DNA of 64,000 nt from Phoronis australis. Its lineage: Eukaryota; Phoronida; Phoronidae. The notes beneath the pieces are model-generated. The model was given only the letters and a program-made list of their open reading frames with translations, made no database searches and was not told where the DNA came from. Position 1 is the stretch's first letter. Every line of letters begins with the position of its first letter. The position numbers were made by a program, and so were the translations under genes. The stretch is from contig NMRA01000144.1 in assembly GCA_002633005.1 (NCBI GenBank), positions 208,976 to 272,975 on the forward strand, in the 5' to 3' direction. Positions 60,901 to 64,000 of this stretch are shown here, piece after piece.

Positions 60901-63851
60901 TTATAGACGATTTTAAAAAAGGGATATTGTTGTATTTACAGGCGAAAAAAACTTCTGGTATTATTTCTGAATGGGATAGACTTTTTGAAGCTATCAAATT
61001 TGACCAGAACTGTAAAGGAATAAAATCCGGTGTTTTTTATAAGTCGGCATTCTCGCCGCTGCCAGACTATAACAGATAAAGTTACATTTCGTCATGTTCA
61101 GCTGATCACCCAACTGTTGGCCAACCTTAAAATTGTGAATTCGAAAATGCCGTACTAAAAGGGCGTGCGTATTGACTCGAGTTGAAACGGGGATAGAAAG
61201 CCTGGCTGGCAAGAATAGGAGGCCCACTTAATGAGACTAAAAGGGCTAAGTTGATTTTTGTTCTTTAAACAGAAAAACAGGGCGAAATGCAGCTTTAAAG
61301 TAGTTGAATCGTTGTGCCTTGTCATGTTATATTGGTTGTGATTTGTTTGGAATAGAAGCTGCCGCTCTCTGCAAGACTAGTTAAACATGACTTCGTTGAC
61401 GGAACGAAGGATAATACGGAAAATGTTGAATGCGTGAGTATTTATTCGAGCTGGGAGGATTTATAGACTCCAGCTGTCTCCAGAGGTATCCATCTACACT
61501 CGATAAGTACACATAGCGTCGTGACTCTAATAGTCCATCCAGGCTTTCGCGTAAGTTGCAGAAACTGCTCCGGCATAGATACTTGATAAGGAGGGGCACC
61601 ACCAAATGTCCTATGTACCTTCTCATAAAATTCGACTTCTGAACGCGTACGGTATTAGTAAGTTTCGGGATATTGTGTATATCGTTTAAGTATTACGCCC
61701 AGGTCCAAAATTTTCTTCGGCGCATCTTGACAAAAATTTGCAAAAGAAGTCGAGAATATCAGCCACTAAAATGCGTCAAAATCAATTCTGAATCATCCCA
61801 TGTTCAGGGCCCATGGTAACAAATCACGGAGAGGGCTATGTTCTGTTTTTTTGTTTGATTTTTAACTTATCTCAGTCATAAACAAACGAGTTAACCCACT
61901 GTAACATACTAGAGAAATTTTAGTTCTGCACTAATGGATGGAGCCACTCAAGTCGCTTTCGGCCTTCTTTCACTCAGAGTGCGCACTTTTGTTTCAGAAA
62001 TGGCATTTTATGAAGTTTTTTATTTCAGTTTTGAGACTTCTTTTATTGGAATCAACATGGTATATGGAATATCAGGTTACATTTTTGTGAAGTATCCTCA
62101 TTTAGCTTTTGAGATTTGGCCTGTTGAAATAACAAAGAAAAATGTGGGCTACGGAGAATACATCATTGTTATTTTCACATCCATTTTGGAAAAAATACTT
62201 AAATCTGGCTTACGAACAAGAAAGTTTATTATTGGTAACTCATGTACTTAATCACTGAACATCAATATAAAAAATAGGTTCACACCTGTGTATGCTTCAC
62301 AAGTGTGAGTATACAAATACGACATAGCGATTGTAGTTAATCCTTAGACATACTCAGCACTTAACTATCACATCACTGTCAAAAGGAATGCCTAATTCCA
62401 CTAACAAAGAAATACAGGGAAACAGGTTTCATCATCTGTTAAGATTGTATGCGTAAATCTCACATAACACAGAGGTCATGGATGGGGCTATGGAGAATAC
62501 AAAATTTGCAGATACCTGTTTATAAGTGGATGAACACTTGAGCATTGCAATAGAATCCATTTACTTGTTAATACCAACACTTCTAAATGACCAAAGAACG
62601 TTCATGTTTTATTCATAATGACTTTAAACTGAAAAAGTAATTTTAGCTAAACTTTCCTCAAATCCCACCCATAAACAAAAATTTGTGATTTTTCTTGTGT
62701 TGGAGAGTTTATTTGTCTCCATTTCCTCAGTAAATGCACCTACATGTAGATGCAATTTTTTTTCAAACCATGTACTAAAAATTCAAAGTTGGGAGCTACG
62801 GAGAATACAGGGGCTACGGAGAATACGAAAGACATTTTTGATTATGATCAATTCAAATCCAGGGCTTGGTCTAGTATTTTTTGTGGGCCAAAGATAGTTT
62901 CAAGATTTCCAATGTGCAGTATCAAATATCTTGTATTAATTTAAGAATTTAATGGAATTCAGACAGGGCTACGGAGAATACAGCTTTTCTTAGGTGACTG
63001 TGATATTAATTGGTTTCAGTGAAACAATATAACAATGGATTTCTGGATATTTTCAGCTATATTCAGGATTATTCTGGCCATAATTAACATTTTTGGTACA
63101 TCAAAATGCCTAAACGTCTTAAGTACCGACGCTAATACAAAATCATCATACAAATAATATCTGCCAGCGAAGAAGGAATTCTGTATGATTGCATAACATA
63201 AACAATCTAGTTTTGCACTATGAGTGAAAAAATGCCGTTTATGTTTGCCAGGTACCTACCGATAAGAGTAAAAACTCAGCTCTAACCCGCTGGAATTCCC
63301 AGATCGCAAATCTCAGTTCACATTTCCAAATTTCAGGTCGCAAATGCGATCTGCAGAACGTCGTTATGTCCAGAGCCGACAATTAGTCCAACTGGCAGAT
63401 CGGAGGAGGCAAGGGGTGAGCGCCATGCACACACGACACACACACACACTCAACACGTAGGCCAACGTAGGGAGCGGGGTACGTGGCTTCCAATATAGGT
63501 TTGCAGACGTGTGCGTGACACCTTCGACTCGTAGCGGCCGTCACATTGACAGGCAAGTGTCAGAATGCCGGGGGTTAGGGCCGCGGGGGGAAGGACCGTC
63601 GAGAAAAGAGATACAAGGCGAAGCCTGTACGAAAGAGAAGTGTTTACTAGTAGTGAACTTCTGCCGACTACTCGCGTCTTCGCCGGGTCCCCGCTTCCTA
63701 GACGTCTATGAAATGCGTTTTGATGCTTACACGATTACTGCATAAAGTTTTGATATTGTTATAATTATTACTTACGACCGGTGGATTCCTTGATTAAATA
63801 GTGATAATGGTTAAAAGTCAAGTCTTTAAACTTCTTGAAAAAATGTTCCAT
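40660..63851 (-). CDS. Membrane-anchored ankyrin-repeat protein, whole gene
   Basis: Seven minus-strand exons in coding order are 63776-63851, 60019-60153, 57607-57689, 55448-55546, 53641-53809, 51269-51430 and 40660-40865. All are GT-AG with agreeing phases; 930 nt, 309 residues. Residues 54-68 form one hydrophobic helix with a basic KR after it. About five ankyrin repeats follow (residues 100-265), the first and last degenerate. A basic, Ser/Pro-rich C-terminus ends KPGDYTV. There is no signal peptide, so it may be a signal-anchored protein with its repeats in the cytosol; that is inference. Ankyrin repeats bind proteins, and no partner is visible. I do not recognise a named orthologue. The last intron is 10.4 kb and hosts two opposite-strand ORFs. 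Confidence 0.85.
41860..42000 (+). pseudogene. THAP-domain relic (second)
   Basis: A short stretch reads NRDFHFFRFPTDKDK and then a stop; 'F-F-RFP-D' is the THAP zinc-finger core. Just upstream, a Cys and AYGYSK-like sequence appear in another frame, as if frameshifted. No intact C2CH motif remains. It is probably a dead fragment of a THAP gene or a P-element-like transposase. Confidence 0.4.
43522..43546 (+). promoter_or_regulatory. CRE-like pair upstream of nested ORF
   Basis: TGACGTCA (43522-43529) is a perfect CREB/ATF site and TGACGTAT (43539-43546) a near match. They lie 46 and 29 bp upstream of the ATG at 43568. In many animals CREM-type sites like this mark compact germline promoters; that link is inference. 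Confidence 0.45.
43568..45774 (+). pseudogene. Unrecognised repeat-bearing intronless ORF, broken
   Basis: From ATG 43568 (context AAAATGA) the frame runs to a TAA at 44051-44053, then continues in the same frame, open, to 44851. A shift at an 8-T run (44830-44837) leads into a second open frame to 45465. Reading then seems to pass through a third frame (about 45426-45540) and back to end at 45774. The N-terminus is hydrophobic (ILRFIHFILRIML). A polar unit recurs three times at about 44135, 44464 and 44937 (NKPGDVEDVQQEV, NKQTDVDNVRKEV, NKPGYVEDVRQEV). The end is basic and Cys-containing (RLKSRFRRNRH, MCCNAC). No known domain. It is either a young pseudogene, a gene with assembly errors, or one with unseen micro-introns. 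AATAAA follows at 45930. Confidence 0.55.
45930..45935 (+). promoter_or_regulatory. Candidate polyadenylation signal, broken nested ORF
   Basis: AATAAA about 155 bp after the last stop of the 43568-45774 reading frame. Confidence 0.45.
46414..46457. mobile_element. CATGGGC-family fragment
   Basis: CATGGGCAGCGCACCA followed by a G-rich stretch and CTAAAGCCCCCC resembles the element at 2969-3040. One ambiguous base (N) sits in the C run at 46457. Confidence 0.45.
46460..49430. other. Intronic spacer between the two nested ORFs
   Basis: Part of the ankyrin gene's last intron. A diverged repeat with CACGGATACAGGGGTCCAG-type sequence lies at about 47278-47400. I see no supported gene. Confidence 0.45.
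49432..50685 (+). CDS. Intact intronless 417-residue orphan protein
   Basis: An ATG at 49432 opens 417 codons without interruption, the longest real-looking frame in the window. Residues 1-350 are rich in Ser, Lys, Arg, Asn and Gln and look disordered (KSKTDSFTDSV, RRCSSDRH, KQKKEKQRSKHYEV). The last ~65 residues are denser in hydrophobic and aromatic residues and probably fold: YQGCRDWLYFKTKGRWRRLP, then helical AEARDLIM and YAHKRVRELIQEAVMF. The protein is strongly basic. No family recognised. It lies on the opposite strand inside the last intron of the ankyrin gene, with AATAAA at about 51107. The lack of introns suggests retrotransposition or de novo origin; not decidable here. Confidence 0.8.
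   Translation: MTNQQPPSFPSIWSPMRKSKTDSFTDSVLTENRKSKKYRIDKMFLPERPGSSHSVLDNGMVKTLSPFPSLDRVRRCSSDRHLHEQGKSYKTEKRPSTGIVTLPMQSISLSNNANSESAKTSVNRRRTENNRVPKSNSSPYAIPHTKLMRESSDERLTPTVMSFTNLFSRTEQRRQSIQNLQKNRYIYNKVLALSSFMPQTDDLLQYCNNEMTSMTETSRKDFDVAVGKTKAKQKTKPRHDEKNISPQESIRCLKKQAENLLMRPEPKASDKQKKEKQRSKHYEVNEKKNDHAMNKKFFHDLSSKQPAKNKSITNEPPKKLLSTSSTEDKQQRTTNVFSGHVLTIPSTTSGNISYQGCRDWLYFKTKGRWRRLPRRQDLQAEARDLIMTDKGYKYAHKRVRELIQEAVMFNSAVLQRK
51269..51430 (-). CDS. Ankyrin gene exon 6: repeat 4
   Basis: Acceptor GTTTTGTTTCAG and donor G|gtaagg, phase 1 to 1. CDVNHQNASGFTCLHRAASK and VNWLLAKGARTDLAN form a textbook ankyrin repeat, with the next repeat started by PIDSAINA. Reading through the donor would end after a few residues at 51243. 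Confidence 0.93.
52265..52330. promoter_or_regulatory. CpG-rich patch with NRF1-like word
   Basis: A short GC-rich island (CCGATCCGCGGCCGCTGAGG then GCGCCGCGCATGCGTG) stands out in AT-rich intron DNA of the ankyrin gene. The word GCGCATGCGT matches NRF1-type sites. It could be a promoter of an unseen transcript; the ATG downstream at about 52360 has only a short frame. Confidence 0.3.
52608..52670. repeat. CA-rich microsatellite
   Basis: An imperfect (CA)n / CACGCG tract in intron 5 of the ankyrin gene. It generates spurious Thr/His open frames on one strand and Cys/Val frames on the other. Confidence 0.85.
53641..53809 (-). CDS. Ankyrin gene exon 5: repeats 2-3
   Basis: Acceptor CCGTTATTAG and donor G|gtacat, phase 0 to 1. 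ACLSGNTHLVHYLLKYGADV and MQGDSPLYLATFGLL give the helix-helix-GADVN pattern of ankyrin repeats. Repeat 3 carries a small insertion (VSRSRSYD) before LLQDLVDAG. Confidence 0.93.
55448..55546 (-). CDS. Ankyrin gene exon 4: repeat 1
   Basis: Acceptor GACCTTACAG and donor TTG|gtgagt, phase 0 to 0, 33 codons. VTKAVKSGLVDVNEQHEGLT is a degenerate first repeat leading into the next. Confidence 0.9.
55584..55690. repeat. CA-rich microsatellite
   Basis: Imperfect ACACGCGC and CACACACG tracts in intron 3 of the ankyrin gene, just upstream of exon 4 in coding sense. Confidence 0.8.
57522..57562. repeat. (CA)n microsatellite
   Basis: About 20 uninterrupted CA units, 45 bp downstream (in coding sense) of the ankyrin gene exon 3 donor. 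Confidence 0.97.
57607..57689 (-). CDS. Ankyrin gene exon 3: post-membrane linker
   Basis: Acceptor GTTTATTGCAG and donor AAG|gttagt, phase 1 to 0 (residues 71-98). AVAIMSRASDKNKVRAVVLD and MFFLAK link the membrane helix to the repeats. A second AG six bases in gives an alternative acceptor that would drop two residues. Confidence 0.8.
57844..57934. repeat. (TA)n microsatellite
   Basis: About 45 TA units in intron 2 of the ankyrin gene, ending in ACACACA. Such tracts are hard to size from assembly. Confidence 0.97.
59122..59299. mobile_element. Small MITE-like element
   Basis: AATTGACCTATCG at the left and its reverse complement CGATAGGTCAATT at the right bound about 178 bp. The interior is non-coding. 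No target-site duplication was checked beyond the flanks. Confidence 0.6.
59361..59538. repeat. Imperfect inverted repeat
   Basis: About 40 bp near 59361-59402 (CTAGCTTCCACTGGAGGCAG then CTGAGCTC) is the imperfect reverse complement of about 59498-59538 (CTCAGCTGGCTGCCTCAAGT then GAAAGCTAG). It neighbours the MITE-like element. Confidence 0.6.
60019..60153 (-). CDS. Ankyrin gene exon 2: transmembrane helix
   Basis: Acceptor CGTTTTTTGTAG and donor G|gtgagt, phase 1 to 1 (residues 26-70). MIHYLKETNNAF, then DVVAFVLLVIVFMAILKR, gives one membrane helix followed by positive charges. The Met at residue 28 could be an alternative start. Confidence 0.82.
62146..62981 (+). repeat. Short direct repeat GGGCTACGGAGAATAC, five copies
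   Basis: The 16-bp word or a one- or two-base variant occurs at 62146, 62485, 62793, 62811 and 62966, all in the same orientation. Spacing is irregular (339, 308, 18, 155). It lies in intron 1 of the ankyrin gene. Confidence 0.8.
63776..63851 (-). CDS. Ankyrin gene exon 1: start codon
   Basis: On the minus strand, ATG at 63851-63849 has A at -3 and G at +4. The frame MEHFFKKFKDLTF and on reaches a strong donor C|gtaagt at 63775, phase 1, fitting exon 2. 25 complete codons. No signal peptide. Being short and AT-rich, this exon is less certain than the others. Confidence 0.7.
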
Positions 63852-63958
63852 ACTGTTTACAAGTGTGTGAGCAGACGAACTTTTTGCCGTAAGTGAGTGT
63901 CGTAAATTCGCCTGAGACTGAAATAAGTTAATATCTGTGACATTCTATTTTTTAGTAT

Positions 63959-64000
63959 GTATGTGTGTGTGGTGTTTGTGTGTGTGTGTGTGTGTGTGTA
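63959..64000. repeat. (GT)n microsatellite at window end
   Basis: GT-rich tract that runs off the right edge, about 110 bp upstream of the ankyrin gene start codon. Confidence 0.9.

Noticed and set aside
61381-61626. 81-codon minus-strand frame as an extra ankyrin-gene exon
   Set aside because: No usable donor in phase 1 was found, and exon 1 at 63776-63851 joins exon 2 in phase without it.
61934-62251. 105-codon plus-strand frame
   Set aside because: Contains one of the 16-bp repeats and has no domain or splice context; likely chance.
63350-63412. Possible plus-strand exon (MRSAERRYVQSRQLVQLADR) between a TTTCAG and a GGTGAG
   Set aside because: Only about 20 codons with no partner exon in the window; kept as unsupported.

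Overview
This window is nuclear DNA from an animal, most likely a marine invertebrate. It is AT-rich, with GT-AG introns of 0.1-10 kb, interspersed foldback elements, a satellite block, microsatellites and a strong excess of ACATGTA-type words. That excess is often seen in lophotrochozoan and non-vertebrate deuterostome genomes, but I cannot name the species. Nothing looks bacterial, viral or organellar. Coding segments are short exons, so most long open frames in the window are chance.

Two multi-exon genes lie tail to tail. The first (+ strand, 3551-37402) can be followed from signal peptide to stop through 21 exons whose phases all agree. It predicts a 1131-residue type I membrane protein: NIDO domain, IPT/Ig-like domain, AMOP domain, VWD domain, two Sushi (CCP) domains, one transmembrane helix, and a 30-residue tail with an NPxY motif. 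This is the domain order of Drosophila Mesh and vertebrate SUSD2. The second (- strand, 63851 down to 40660) has seven phase-consistent exons and predicts a 309-residue protein with an N-terminal transmembrane segment followed by about five ankyrin repeats.

The last intron of the ankyrin gene (40866-51268, 10.4 kb) carries two unrecognised intronless coding regions on the opposite strand. One (43568-45774) is a repeat-bearing reading frame broken by one stop and about three frame changes. The other (49432-50685) is an intact 417-codon basic orphan ORF. These nested genes are the most novel content here.

Layout: 1-2160 satellite with ~110 bp monomers; 2160-3540 upstream region of the Mesh/SUSD2-like gene; 3551-38267 that gene, whose introns hold a duplicated segment around an assembly gap (16.5-18.06 kb), a THAP-domain relic (8.5 kb), a 443-bp foldback element (26.3 kb), and a set of decayed exon-like copies plus a perfect palindrome between the two Sushi exons (32.3-33.5 kb); 38.3-40.3 kb convergent intergenic DNA; 40.3-63.85 kb the ankyrin gene with its nested ORFs, a second THAP relic, long (CA)n and (TA)n tracts and small inverted-repeat elements. 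Exon calls rest on splice signals, phase continuity and domain motifs read by eye; no homology search was possible.
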